The notes under the pieces are model-generated. The model worked only from the letters and a program-made list of their open reading frames with translations, made no database searches and was not told the DNA's origin. Shown piece by piece: positions 49,455 through 57,704 of a stretch of DNA of 64,000 bases; positions within the stretch are counted from its first letter, which is position 1; the number at the start of each line of letters is the position of its first letter. The stretch is from Cryobacterium sp. SO2 (lineage in GTDB: Bacteria > Actinomycetota > Actinomycetes > Actinomycetales > Microbacteriaceae): assembly GCF_026151165.2 (NCBI RefSeq), contig NZ_CP117849.1:1674001-1738000 (forward strand), given 5' to 3'. The position numbers were made by a program, and so were the translations under genes.

Positions 49455-50293
49455 GCGCGGGCCCCGTTCTGGGCGGTCGGCGCGGTCGGCGCGGCGAGCT
49501 CCTGCCGGATTTCCTCGCCGAGCAGCCCGCTCACGGCGCGGCGCCAGTCGGCGGCGCCGTGCGCATCCGTGAACCAGGCGTCGATGGCGGCGATGCCCGC
49601 CGCCAGCACGGGTGCGTCGGGGATCCGCGGGTAGCGCAGCTGCACCGGGCGCACTGTACCCCCGGTGACGGTGAGCACGAAGACGCCGTCGGTGTCCAGT
49701 CGGCCGATGAGCACGGCGCCGGAGCGGCCGAGCGGGGAGAGAGCGATCTTGCGGTAGGCGGTGCGGGCGGCCAGCGCGGCGGCCGGCACGTGGATGGAAC
49801 GCAGCACGTCGCCGGGCGTGAGCACATTGGTGGTGTTGCCGGTGACGAAGTCGACCGCCGGCATCCACTCGTCGGTGCCGTCGGCGCGCCAGATCAGCAC
49901 CTCGGCGTCGAGGGCGGCGGTGAGGCAGATCATCGGTCCGGCGGGCAGCGAGGTGCACAGGTTCCCGCCGACGGTGGCGACGTTCCAGATCTTGAACGAG
50001 CCGAACAGGGCCGTGCAGGCCTGGTGGAAGACCGGGTGGGCGACCCAGCCGGCAGCGGCGGGCATGCCGGCGAGCTCGGCGAGGGTGCACGTGGCGGCGA
50101 TTTCCAGGCCGTCGCCGCTCACGGTCAGCGCCGGCCAGCCCATGGTCTGCAGGTCGACGAGGCCGGTGAGGTGGATGCGCGGGTCGGCGAACAGCTCGGA
50201 GCCGCCGGCCAGCGGAACGACGGACGCGTTCAGGGCCGCCAGGTCGTCGCGGCTGCGGGCCGGGGTGATGGTCGCAACGGTGCTGAGGTCCAT
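49451..50293 (-). CDS. Xanthine dehydrogenase FAD-binding subunit
   Basis: This 280-residue subunit passes electrons from the Fe-S centres to NAD+ through FAD. It has the family blocks VVPLAGGSELFADPRIHLTGLVDL (FAD phosphate binding), SFKIWNVATVGGNLCTSLPAG and a C-terminal CO-dehydrogenase flavoprotein domain (ARTAYRKIALSPLGRSGAV). The ATG at 50293 has GGGAG upstream; a TTG four codons earlier is less likely. It is coupled to the Fe-S/Mo subunit, and these two form the whole enzyme. Confidence 0.93.
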   Translation of the reverse strand: MDLSTVATITPARSRDDLAALNASVVPLAGGSELFADPRIHLTGLVDLQTMGWPALTVSGDGLEIAATCTLAELAGMPAAAGWVAHPVFHQACTALFGSFKIWNVATVGGNLCTSLPAGPMICLTAALDAEVLIWRADGTDEWMPAVDFVTGNTTNVLTPGDVLRSIHVPAAALAARTAYRKIALSPLGRSGAVLIGRLDTDGVFVLTVTGGTVRPVQLRYPRIPDAPVLAAGIAAIDAWFTDAHGAADWRRAVSGLLGEEIRQELAAPTAPTAQNGARA

Positions 50294-50487
50294 CCGGTCT
50301 CCCAAAGTCGTGGATGCGCGCTCTCATGCTTGCGCGGCATCCGGGTATCGCCGGGCCTGTGGGCACCGTCGAGGGGCGCCCTCTGCGGGGCGCCGACATC
50401 CCTAGTCAAGCGCAGCATTGTGTCGGCAATGTAAACCGCCCCGGCGCGGCTCAGCCGATCCCCAGTTTTCCGCCGTGAACTGGGGCC

Positions 50488-50553
50488 AACTGTTCCCCGT
50501 GCGGACTTCTGCGCCCGGCACACCGGGACCAGTTGTCCGCATCGGCAACAGTT
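50488..50553 (-). repeat. Palindromic dispersed element, copy C
   Basis: This 66-base imperfect palindrome is a diverged relative of copies A and B, in the reverse orientation on the map. It lies 40 bases downstream of the moaE stop, so relative to the gene it follows, its orientation matches that of A and B. The centre reads CCCGG-TGTG-CCGGG on the minus strand. Confidence 0.85.
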
Positions 50554-50589
50554 GCGGCGGGCACGGCGGGCGCGGCGGGCGCGGCGGGC
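50554..50589. repeat. Four tandem 9-bp repeats just after moaE
   Basis: GCGGCGGGC is repeated four times (the second with one change) at 50554-50562, 50563-50571, 50572-50580 and 50581-50589. The array fills the space between the palindromic element and the moaE stop. Confidence 0.85.
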
Positions 50590-50592
50590 GCG

Positions 50593-51048
50593 TCAGCCGA
50601 GGGCGGCGACCCACTCGGTGCTGCCGTCGGTGAAGCCCTGTTCCTTCCAGATGGGCACGCGGGCCTTGATCTCGTCGACGAGGGCGGCACAGGCCGCAAA
50701 CGCCTCCACGCGGTGCGCTGAGGCCACGGCGCAGGCCAGCGCCACGTCGCCGATGCCCAGGTCGCCCACGCGGTGAGCGGCGGCGATCCGGCAACCGGGG
50801 TGGGCGCCGGCCACCTCGCGGGCCACCTCGTCCAGCACGGCCTGGGCACTCGGATGCGCGCTGTAGCGCAGCCAGGTGACCCCCCGGTCCTCATCGTGGT
50901 TGCGCACCACCCCCGCGAACGACACCACGGCGCCGGCCGTGGCGTCGGCCACGGCGTCGGCGCACTCGTCCACCGTGATCGGGGTGTCGTCGACCCGGGC
51001 GAACAGTACGGCGTCGGCGGTGGGCTCAGCGCTGGGCTCAGTGGCCAT
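50593..51048 (-). CDS. moaE: Molybdopterin synthase catalytic subunit
   Basis: With MoaD, this protein inserts sulfur into precursor Z to make molybdopterin. It has 151 residues and the MoaE signatures GAVVSFAGVVRNHDEDRGV, YSAHPSAQAVLDEVA, IAAAHRVGDLGIGDVALACAVAS and VPIWKEQGFTDGSTEWV (catalytic Lys in WKEQ). The start at 51048 follows AAGGA and lies inside the end of moaB (11-base overlap); the longer open frame upstream belongs to the other gene's tail. It is last in the moeA-moaC-moaB-moaE operon. Confidence 0.95.
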   Translation of the reverse strand: MATEPSAEPTADAVLFARVDDTPITVDECADAVADATAGAVVSFAGVVRNHDEDRGVTWLRYSAHPSAQAVLDEVAREVAGAHPGCRIAAAHRVGDLGIGDVALACAVASAHRVEAFAACAALVDEIKARVPIWKEQGFTDGSTEWVAALG

Positions 51049-51619
51049 GGTGGGTGTCCTTGCCGGTGGAGGTGGGGGAGGCGGAGCCGGCCGGAGGCGG
51101 AGTGGCATGGTCGGCGCCACGCACCTGGTCGATGAGGTGGTCGAGCACGTCCGCGAGCACCGCCAGGCCGTCGCGCACGCCGCCGGTGGAGCCGGGCAGG
51201 TTGATCACGACGGTGCGGCCGCGCGCGATGCCGGCGTGCCCGCGGGACAGCACGGCCAGCGGCGTGGACGCTGTGCCGCGCCGGCGGAGCTCCTCCATGA
51301 TGCCGGGCAGCTGGCGCCCGAGCAGCGGCAGGGTCTGCTCCGGCGTCTGGTCGGTGGGGCTCACCCCGGTTCCGCCCGTCGTGATGACGAGGTCGAGGCC
51401 GGCCTCGATGGCGGCCGCGAGGGCGTCGCCGACGGGGCCGCCGTCGGCGACGACGGCGCGGTCGAGCACGAGCCAGCCGCGTTCCGCCAGCCAGGCGTCG
51501 ATGACCGGGCCGGTGCGGTCGGGGTAGACGCCGGCGGCCGCGCGGGTGGAGGCCACGATCACCTGGGCGACCCTCCCGGCGGCGCCCCTGCCGGTGGCGG
51601 GCCGGGCTGCGGCGGTCAC
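51038..51619 (-). CDS. moaB: MogA/MoaB family molybdenum cofactor biosynthesis protein
   Basis: This 193-residue protein adenylylates molybdopterin before molybdate insertion by MoeA. It has the family core VIVASTRAAAGVYPDRTGPVI, DLVITTGGTGVSPTDQTPE and VINLPGSTGGVRDGLAVL. The His/Thr/Pro-rich tail of about 25 residues is variable. The GTG start overlaps the moaC stop as GTGA, and its 3' end overlaps moaE, so expression is tightly coupled. Confidence 0.92.
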   Translation of the reverse strand: MTAAARPATGRGAAGRVAQVIVASTRAAAGVYPDRTGPVIDAWLAERGWLVLDRAVVADGGPVGDALAAAIEAGLDLVITTGGTGVSPTDQTPEQTLPLLGRQLPGIMEELRRRGTASTPLAVLSRGHAGIARGRTVVINLPGSTGGVRDGLAVLADVLDHLIDQVRGADHATPPPAGSASPTSTGKDTHHGH

Positions 51620-52125
51620 TGCGTGCTCCAGTCGCCGCTCTTGCCGCCGGACTTCGCGAGCACCCGGATGTCGGTGATGACGGCGTGCTTGTCGACGGCC
51701 TTGATCATGTCGTACAGGGTGAGTGCCGCCACCGAGACGCTGGTCAGCGCCTCCATCTCGACGCCGGTCACGCCCGTGGTCTTCACTGTCGCGGTGATCA
51801 CGACCCTGTCGGTGCCCGGCTCGAAATCGATGCTGGCGCCGGTGATCGGCAGGGGGTGGCAGAGCGGGATCAGCGCGGAGGTCTGCTTGGCGCCCATGAT
51901 TCCGGCCACCCTGGCCACGGCGAGGGCCTCGCCCTTGGGCAGGTCGCCGGCCACGAGCAGCGCGATCACGTCGGGGCGGGTGATCAGCGTGGCCGTCGCC
52001 GTGGCGCGCCGGGTGGTGACGGCCTTGTCGGTCACGTCCACCATGAGGGCGGCGCCGTCGGCACGCACGTGGCTGAGCGAACCCGCCGTGTTTTCTGCGG
52101 GGTTCGAGGGGGTCTGGTCAGTCAT
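51616..52125 (-). CDS. moaC: Cyclic pyranopterin monophosphate synthase MoaC
   Basis: This enzyme forms precursor Z from the MoaA product. It has 169 residues, with MVDVTDKAVTTRRATATA, GIMGAKQTSALIPLCHPLPI and GVEMEALTSVSVAALTLYDMIKAVDK, all hallmark MoaC blocks including the catalytic Lys and the CHPL motif. The ATG at 52125 overlaps the moeA stop by 8 bases. The partner moaA gene is not in this window. Confidence 0.96.
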   Translation of the reverse strand: MTDQTPSNPAENTAGSLSHVRADGAALMVDVTDKAVTTRRATATATLITRPDVIALLVAGDLPKGEALAVARVAGIMGAKQTSALIPLCHPLPITGASIDFEPGTDRVVITATVKTTGVTGVEMEALTSVSVAALTLYDMIKAVDKHAVITDIRVLAKSGGKSGDWSTQ

Positions 52126-53401
52126 CGATGCTCCAATAGTCCATGAGCTCGCCCGCCGCGACGCCGCCCACCCCGACGGGCAGGTGAACGAGCACGGTCG
52201 CGGCGGCATAGGCGTGCAGGAGGTGCGAACTCGCACCGCCCACCAGGTCGAGGGCCCCGTCCGGGCGCAGGATGCCGCGGCGCAGCTGGTGCTTGTCGGC
52301 CGGGGAGGCCACGGCGGCGGCGAGCGGGGCGCGCTCGAGCACCCGGTCGGGCCGCGGCATCCCCGCCAGGCGGCGCAGCAGCGGGCGCAGGAACACCTCG
52401 AACGAGATCAGCGCGCTCACCGGGTTGCCGGGGAAGGTGACGACGGGTACCCGAATACCGGCGGTGCCAGAGGCGGTAGCCGGGCGGATGATCTCGCCGA
52501 GGCCCTGCGGCCCGCCGGGCTGCATGGCCACGTGCCGGAAGGTCACACCGAGCGGACCGAGCGCGTCACGCACCACCTCGCGGGCACCGGCGCTGACCCC
52601 GCCGACGGTGACCACGAGGTCGGCGTCCGGCGCGTCGGCGAGCACGGCGAGCAGGTCGTCGGCGTCGTCGGAGCGGCACGGCCTTGCGGTCACCGTGCAG
52701 CCGGCCTCCTGCAGGGCCTGGCCGAGGATGACGCTGTTGGAGTCGTAGATCTGGCCGGCGGCGAGGTCGTTACCCGGCTCCCGGATCTCGTGGCCGGTCG
52801 CGATGAGCAGCACCCGGATGCGCCTGAGCACCGTGACGCTGGTGACGCCGGTGCCCGCGAGAACCCCCAGCTGCGCGGGGCCGAGGCGGCTGCCGGCGGG
52901 CAAGAGCCTGTCGCCGGTGCGCACATCGCTGCCGGTGGGGCGCACGAACGAGCCGGGCGTGACGGGAGCGAGGAAGGAGGCGGTGTGGCCGGCCGGCAGG
53001 AAGCGCGGTGGGTCGACCTGCTCGATCGGCACCACGGCATCCGCGCCGGCCGGGATCGGGGCGCCCGTCATGATCGGGGCCGCCGTGCCTGGGAGCAGGG
53101 CAGTGCCCGGGTCGCCCGCATTGATTCGGCCGGCGATCGCGAGGTTCGCCGGGGTGCCGGGCGCGGCGTCGGCCAGGTCGGCCGAGCGCAGGGCGTAGCC
53201 GTCCATCTGCGAATTATCGAAGGGGGGAAGCGAGACGGGCGAGTCGACGTCGGCCGCGAGAATCCGTGCCCGGTACCGGTCAGGGTCGCCGGTCAGCCGG
53301 GCGGCGGAGAGCGGGAGGACCTCGGTGGCCCTGGCGAGGAACAGCGGCGCGAGAAGGCTCGCCACGGCGTCCCGGTGCTCGTCGATCGTTCGCGCGCTCA
53401 T
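52118..53401 (-). CDS. moeA: Molybdopterin molybdenumtransferase MoeA
   Basis: MoeA inserts molybdate into adenylylated molybdopterin. It has 427 residues with PPFDNSQMDGYALRSAD near the N-terminus, IMTGAPIPAGADAVVPIEQV, GHEIREPG, TVGGVSAGAREVVRDAL and FPGNPVSALISFEVFLRP, in the usual domain order. It is the first gene of the moeA-moaC-moaB-moaE unit, with overlaps between all members. Expressing it next to xanthine dehydrogenase suggests that this enzyme is the main customer. Confidence 0.95.
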   Translation of the reverse strand: MSARTIDEHRDAVASLLAPLFLARATEVLPLSAARLTGDPDRYRARILAADVDSPVSLPPFDNSQMDGYALRSADLADAAPGTPANLAIAGRINAGDPGTALLPGTAAPIMTGAPIPAGADAVVPIEQVDPPRFLPAGHTASFLAPVTPGSFVRPTGSDVRTGDRLLPAGSRLGPAQLGVLAGTGVTSVTVLRRIRVLLIATGHEIREPGNDLAAGQIYDSNSVILGQALQEAGCTVTARPCRSDDADDLLAVLADAPDADLVVTVGGVSAGAREVVRDALGPLGVTFRHVAMQPGGPQGLGEIIRPATASGTAGIRVPVVTFPGNPVSALISFEVFLRPLLRRLAGMPRPDRVLERAPLAAAVASPADKHQLRRGILRPDGALDLVGGASSHLLHAYAAATVLVHLPVGVGGVAAGELMDYWSIDD

Positions 53402-53523
53402 GCCACCATCTTGCCGCAGCCGGGAGCGCAGTGCGCTCTGCCCCCGCGCACGACAGCCTTGAAGGGGACCCCACCGCGGCGTAGGGTGCCTCGGAACACC
53501 CGACATTCAGGGGAGGGCCGGTC

Positions 53524-54108
53524 ATGGGACATCTCGTGGTGCAGCAATTCGTCACCATCGATGGGTTCGCGGCGAACCTCGACAATGAGTTCACGGCCTA
53601 CGAGCTCCTCGACGGCCGTACCGACGAGTTCGACCGCAGCCAGGTGGACTGGCTCGCCGGCGTGGATGCCATGGTGCTCGGTGCGACGACCTATCGGATG
53701 TTCGTGGGTTACTGGCCGACGCCGGCGGCGGCGGAGGAGATCGTGGCGGCGCCGCTGAACGCGCTGGGCCGGCACGTGTTCTCCCGCACCCTCAGGCACG
53801 CTCCCTGGGGCGACCTGCCGCCGGCCACCCTCGAGTCCGGCGACGCCGTCGAGGCCATCCGCCGGATCAAGGCCGAGTACGCCGGGCTCGTGGTGCTGTG
53901 GGGCAGCCTGAGCCTGAGTCGGGCCTTCTTCGCCGCCGGGGAGGTCGACGAGGTGCGCCTCGTGGTGATGCCCGTTGTGATCGGCGCCGGCCGGGGCGTG
54001 TTCCCGGCGGACACCGACCCGTCGGTGCTCGACCTGCGCGGCGCGCGAACCTTCGACGACGGCCTCGTCGAAGTGCACTATGCCCTGCGCGCCGCCCCGG
54101 AGTGGTGA
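53524..54108 (+). CDS. Dihydrofolate reductase family (RibD C-terminal domain) protein
   Basis: This 194-residue protein belongs to the RibD-C/DHFR-like fold group, with HLVVQQFVTIDGFAANLDNEF at the N-terminus, DAMVLGATTYRMFVGYWP and LVVLWGSLSLSRAFFAAGEVDEVRLVVMPVVIGAGRGVF. These are NAD(P)H-dependent reductases of mostly unknown substrate and are not true folate enzymes. GGAGG precedes the ATG. It lies between moeA (divergent) and moaD (same strand, 59 bases on) without a known link to the cofactor pathway. Confidence 0.88.
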   Translation: MGHLVVQQFVTIDGFAANLDNEFTAYELLDGRTDEFDRSQVDWLAGVDAMVLGATTYRMFVGYWPTPAAAEEIVAAPLNALGRHVFSRTLRHAPWGDLPPATLESGDAVEAIRRIKAEYAGLVVLWGSLSLSRAFFAAGEVDEVRLVVMPVVIGAGRGVFPADTDPSVLDLRGARTFDDGLVEVHYALRAAPEW

Positions 54109-54167
54109 GCGTCGTAGGCTGGATGGACCGGGCGATGGGCGCCCGCGTCCACGGAGGGACCATCACG

Positions 54168-54407
54168 ATGCAGGTGCAGGTGCGCTACTTCGCCGCCGCC
54201 AAGGCCGCCACCGGGGTGGCCGGAGAGACCCGCGACCTGCCGGATGGCGCCACCATCGGTGGTTTCCTCGACGATCTCGGCAGTACCTCTCCGGCGGTTT
54301 TCGCCCGCTGCTCGTTCATTGTGAACGGCGCCGCCACCACCGACAGGGCGAGAGTCCTCGAGAACGGCGACCTGCTCGACGTGCTGCCCCCGTTCGCCGG
54401 AGGCTGA
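54168..54407 (+). CDS. moaD: MoaD/ThiS family sulfur carrier protein
   Basis: This 79-residue ubiquitin-like protein has VQVRYFAAAKAATGVAGETRDLP, FIVNGAATTDRARVLENGDLLDVLPPFAGG and the essential C-terminal Gly-Gly that is adenylylated by MoeB and then thiocarboxylated. It is the small subunit of molybdopterin synthase, partner of MoaE. GGAGGG sits 10 bases before the ATG. It is separated from moaE by the DHFR-like gene and on the opposite strand; MoeB is encoded 2 kb downstream. Confidence 0.92.
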   Translation: MQVQVRYFAAAKAATGVAGETRDLPDGATIGGFLDDLGSTSPAVFARCSFIVNGAATTDRARVLENGDLLDVLPPFAGG

Positions 54408-54413
54408 CCCGTC

Positions 54414-56252
54414 TCAGGGCGTCACCACCGGGAATGCCGGGTCGGGGCTGTCCAGCAGCGCGAACAGCCTGGGCAGCACGCTGGCATCCCCGGTCATGTC
54501 GACGCCGCTGAACGAGCCGCTTTCGACCGCCTGGACCAGCCGCGCCCGGGTGATCCGCACGTTGAGGTCCGCCAGGCGTGGCGTTGCCATCCGGAAGTGG
54601 ATCAGCGCCCCGTTGCTCAGTTCGAGCCTGTACAGCTCCCGGGTGTCGGTGATCACCCAGTTGACGGCGAAACTCTCGTTCCAGGCCCTGGGTCCGTCGA
54701 TGCGGATGGCGAGGGTGTCGAACAGCTGGGTCACGGTCAGCGCCGAGAGCAGTCCGGCGGCGGAGAGGTCGGTGCGGCCGACCCCGTAACGCAGCTCGTT
54801 GGCCCCGGTGAGGTAGACATTGCGCCAGGTGGCGTTCTCGGCGCCGAGTCCGAGCCGCTCCAGTCCGGTGGCGAGCAGTTCCCTGGCCGCCGCGTCGCCG
54901 GGGTCGGCGAACACAGCGTGGCTGGCCAGCTCAACGGCGAACCGCAGATCGCCGGCAGCCAGGTACCGGCGGGCGTGATCGAGCGTGGCCGCCACACCGC
55001 CCATCACCTCCACGTACCGGGTGGCGGCGGCGACCGGCGGATGCTGCCAGAGGTGCGCTGGATTGCCGTCGTACCAGCCCAGGTAGCGCTGGTAGATCGC
55101 CTTGACGTTGTGGCTCACCGAACCGTAGTAGCCGCGGGTGTGCCAGCGGCGGGCCAGGGCCGGCGGCACCTCGAAGTCCTCGGCGATCTCGCTGCCGATC
55201 AGACCCTGGTTCATCAGCCGCACGGTCTGGTCGTGCAGATAGGCATAGAGATCGCGTTGCTCGATGAGGAAGTCGACGATCGCCTCGGTGCCCCAGGTGG
55301 GCCAGTGGTGCGACGCGAACTCCACATCAGAGCGGTAGGCGAACAGTTCGATCGCCTCACCCAGGTACCGTGACCACATCCGCGGGTCGCGCACCTGCGC
55401 GCCGCGCAGGGTGAGCAGGTTGTGCATGGTGTGGGTGGCGTTCTCGGCCAGGCAGAGCGCGCGCAGGTCGGGAAAGTAGAGGTTCATCTCCGACGGGCAT
55501 TCGGTGCCGGGGGTGAGTTGGAAGATGATCTTCACGCCGTCCAGGATCTCCTCCTGGCCCGTGCGGGTGATGTGGAGGGTGGGCGGGACCAGGCCGATGC
55601 TGCCCGTCGACGCGCCGGGGCCGAGCCCGATGCCGACCCGGCCGGTCGAGCTGCGGGCGAGCGGATGGCCGTCGTAGTAATACCCGCGGCGGAACATGGC
55701 TGTTCCGGCATACACGTTCTCCGACACCGCGTTGTCGAGGAAGTGCTCGGGGGCGACGACGGGAACGGCCGTGTCGGGCTCGACCACACCGAGCACGCCG
55801 CCGAAGTGGTCGACGTGGGCGTGGGTGTAGACGAGGCCGGTCACCTCACGGGCGCCGCGGTGACGGCGGTACAGCATCAGGGCGGCCGCGGCGGTCTCCG
55901 CGGAGATGAGCGGGTCGATCACGATGATCCCGCGCTCGCCCTCCACGATGGTCATGTTGGCGAGGTCGAATCCGCGCACCTGGTAGATTCCCGGCGTCAC
56001 CTCGTACAGACCGTGCCTGGCGGTGAGAGCGCTCTGGCGCCAGAGGCTGTCGTTCACGTGCTCCGAGCCGTCGGCGGCGAGGAAGTCCAGGGACTCCATC
56101 TCCCAGACCACCCGGCCGTCGTCGGCATGGATGACCATCGGATCGATGGTGCCCAGGAACCCCCGGTCGACGGCCTCGTCGACCACGGGCCAGTCCGGCC
56201 CTCGCGTGCCATGGTGCGTGCCGTGTTGCCTGCCGCTTGTGCCATCGACCAT
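54414..56252 (-). CDS. Alkyl/aryl-sulfatase (SdsA1-like, metallo-beta-lactamase fold)
   Basis: This zinc enzyme hydrolyses alkyl sulfate esters such as dodecyl sulfate. It has 612 residues: a metallo-beta-lactamase domain with VYTHAHVDHFGGVLGV, a second metal region at FASHHWPTWG, the helical dimerisation region (RYLGWYDGNPAHLWQHPP), and a C-terminal sterol-carrier-like domain (ATPRLADLNVRITRARL). No signal peptide is apparent at this start (GGGAGG eight bases before), unlike many periplasmic relatives. It sits between molybdenum-cofactor genes; supplying sulfate is possible but unproven. Confidence 0.93.
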   Translation of the reverse strand: MVDGTSGRQHGTHHGTRGPDWPVVDEAVDRGFLGTIDPMVIHADDGRVVWEMESLDFLAADGSEHVNDSLWRQSALTARHGLYEVTPGIYQVRGFDLANMTIVEGERGIIVIDPLISAETAAAALMLYRRHRGAREVTGLVYTHAHVDHFGGVLGVVEPDTAVPVVAPEHFLDNAVSENVYAGTAMFRRGYYYDGHPLARSSTGRVGIGLGPGASTGSIGLVPPTLHITRTGQEEILDGVKIIFQLTPGTECPSEMNLYFPDLRALCLAENATHTMHNLLTLRGAQVRDPRMWSRYLGEAIELFAYRSDVEFASHHWPTWGTEAIVDFLIEQRDLYAYLHDQTVRLMNQGLIGSEIAEDFEVPPALARRWHTRGYYGSVSHNVKAIYQRYLGWYDGNPAHLWQHPPVAAATRYVEVMGGVAATLDHARRYLAAGDLRFAVELASHAVFADPGDAAARELLATGLERLGLGAENATWRNVYLTGANELRYGVGRTDLSAAGLLSALTVTQLFDTLAIRIDGPRAWNESFAVNWVITDTRELYRLELSNGALIHFRMATPRLADLNVRITRARLVQAVESGSFSGVDMTGDASVLPRLFALLDSPDPAFPVVTP

Positions 56253-56356
56253 GATGACCGCCTCCCTCAACCCCTGCCGGGCCGGCTGACTGCCCGTTGC
56301 GCACACCATAACCGGGCCGTCATCCGGCAACCACCCCCGCTGGCTGTGACTGAGAG

Positions 56357-56408
56357 GCGCGGCCCAGTGGCGCGGCCCAGCAGCGTGGCTCAGTAGCGCG
56401 GCTTGGCC
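56357..56408. repeat. Four tandem 13-bp repeats spanning the moeB stop
   Basis: GCGCGGCCCAGTG at 56357-56369 is repeated with changes at 56370-56382, 56383-56395 and 56396-56408. The last two units contain the final codons and stop of moeB, and the first two lie downstream of it, so the gene end appears to have been duplicated. Confidence 0.75.
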
Positions 56409-57595
56409 GGTTCGATGTGGCGCACCCAGTCGTCGATACCGCCGGCCAGGTGGGTCACGTTCGACCAGCCGTTGTCGCGGAGCACACCGCGAGCGTATTC
56501 GGAGCGCGTGCCGTGGTGGCAGTACAGGATCACGCGGTCATCGGGCTCCATGACCGTGCGCGCTTGGTCGGTGAGCAGCTGGGCCATCGGCACCAGGGCC
56601 GACCCGTCGATGGCGACGATCTCCCGCTCCCACGGCTCGCGGATGTCGACGAGCACGAAGTCGGCCGATCCCGCCTGCCGGTCGGCGAGCAGGCCGGCGA
56701 GCTCGGCGGAGGTGACCTCGTCGGGGGTCAGGGGCGCGGCGGCCGTGGCGACCGGCGCCGGGTGGGTGTGCACCTGGCTGTGGCTGGTGTCAACGGGCTG
56801 CTGGGCGGCATCCGGAGCGCTAGCAGGCGTGTGTGCGGCGCGGTAGGACACCTCGCGCCAGGATGCGTCGAGGCCGTCATGCACGAGGAGCCGGCCGAAG
56901 AGCGGTTCGCCGAACCCCACGATCAGCTTGAGGGTTTCGCTGGCCATCATGGCGCCGATGCCGGCGCACACCGAGCCGAGTACCCCGGCGACCGCGCAGG
57001 TCTCGGCCTCGTCAGCGCCCGGCGTGCTGGGAAAGAGGTCTTCCAGACGGGTGCCGCCGTGCGGCCCGTCGACCCAGAATGTCGTCACCAGTCCGTCGAA
57101 GCGCAGCACAGAGCCCCAGACATATGGCTTGTGCAGCTGTGCGGCGGCATCGTGGGCGAGGTGGCGGGTGGCGAAATTGTCGGTGCCGTCCACGACGATG
57201 TCGTAGTCGTCGACGAGGGAGAGCACGTTCGCGGCGGTCAGCCGGGTCTGGTGGGCCACGACCTGGATGAGCGGGTTGCGGGCGCGCAGGGCGGCGGCGG
57301 CGGCCTCGGCCTTCGGCTGGGTGAGGTCCGCCATCGTGTAGATGGTCTGGCGGTGCAGGTTCGAGACCTCCACGCTGTCGGAATCGACGATGCCGATGGT
57401 GCCGACGCCGGCGGCGGCGAGGGCCGTGAGCACGGGGGAGCCGAGCCCGCCCGCACCGACCATCAAGACCCGGGCGGCCGCGAGGCGGCGTTGGCCGAGG
57501 TCGCCGATCTGCTCGAGGGCGAGCTGGCGGGCGTAACGCTGACGCTGGTCGGCGGTGAGCGGCGGCCCCGGTGACACGAGGGGAACATGCGGCAT
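56390..57595 (-). CDS. moeB: MoeB/ThiF adenylyltransferase with C-terminal rhodanese domain
   Basis: The N-terminal E1-like domain adenylylates the C-terminal glycine of MoaD or ThiS; the rhodanese domain can carry sulfur. It has 401 residues: nucleotide-binding VLMVGAGGLGSPVLTALAAAGVG, DGTDNFATRHLAHDAA, a His/Pro/Ala linker at about 265-295, and a rhodanese domain with VLVDIREPWERE and the active loop YCHHGTRSEYA. The loop has Cys at the catalytic position. Domain order is as in MOCS3/Uba4. The zinc-binding CxxC pairs of classic MoeB are not obvious. AAAGGG precedes the start. It is divergent from sufS. Confidence 0.92.
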   Translation of the reverse strand: MPHVPLVSPGPPLTADQRQRYARQLALEQIGDLGQRRLAAARVLMVGAGGLGSPVLTALAAAGVGTIGIVDSDSVEVSNLHRQTIYTMADLTQPKAEAAAAALRARNPLIQVVAHQTRLTAANVLSLVDDYDIVVDGTDNFATRHLAHDAAAQLHKPYVWGSVLRFDGLVTTFWVDGPHGGTRLEDLFPSTPGADEAETCAVAGVLGSVCAGIGAMMASETLKLIVGFGEPLFGRLLVHDGLDASWREVSYRAAHTPASAPDAAQQPVDTSHSQVHTHPAPVATAAAPLTPDEVTSAELAGLLADRQAGSADFVLVDIREPWEREIVAIDGSALVPMAQLLTDQARTVMEPDDRVILYCHHGTRSEYARGVLRDNGWSNVTHLAGGIDDWVRHIEPAKPRY

Positions 57596-57704
57596 GGCGG
57601 CCCTTTCTGCTGGTTTCCAGCCTATGCCTGTGCGGTCGGCCATCGCCGCCCGCCACCTGCCGTCATCCTCTGCCGATGCGGCGGCCGTGGCGGTACCCTG
57701 AAGT

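Noticed and set aside
46632..50399. Single 1255-codon frame suggesting one fused xanthine dehydrogenase chain
   Set aside because: Its first 315 codons are a shadow of the FAD subunit, which is encoded in another frame with its own motifs and ATGA junction.
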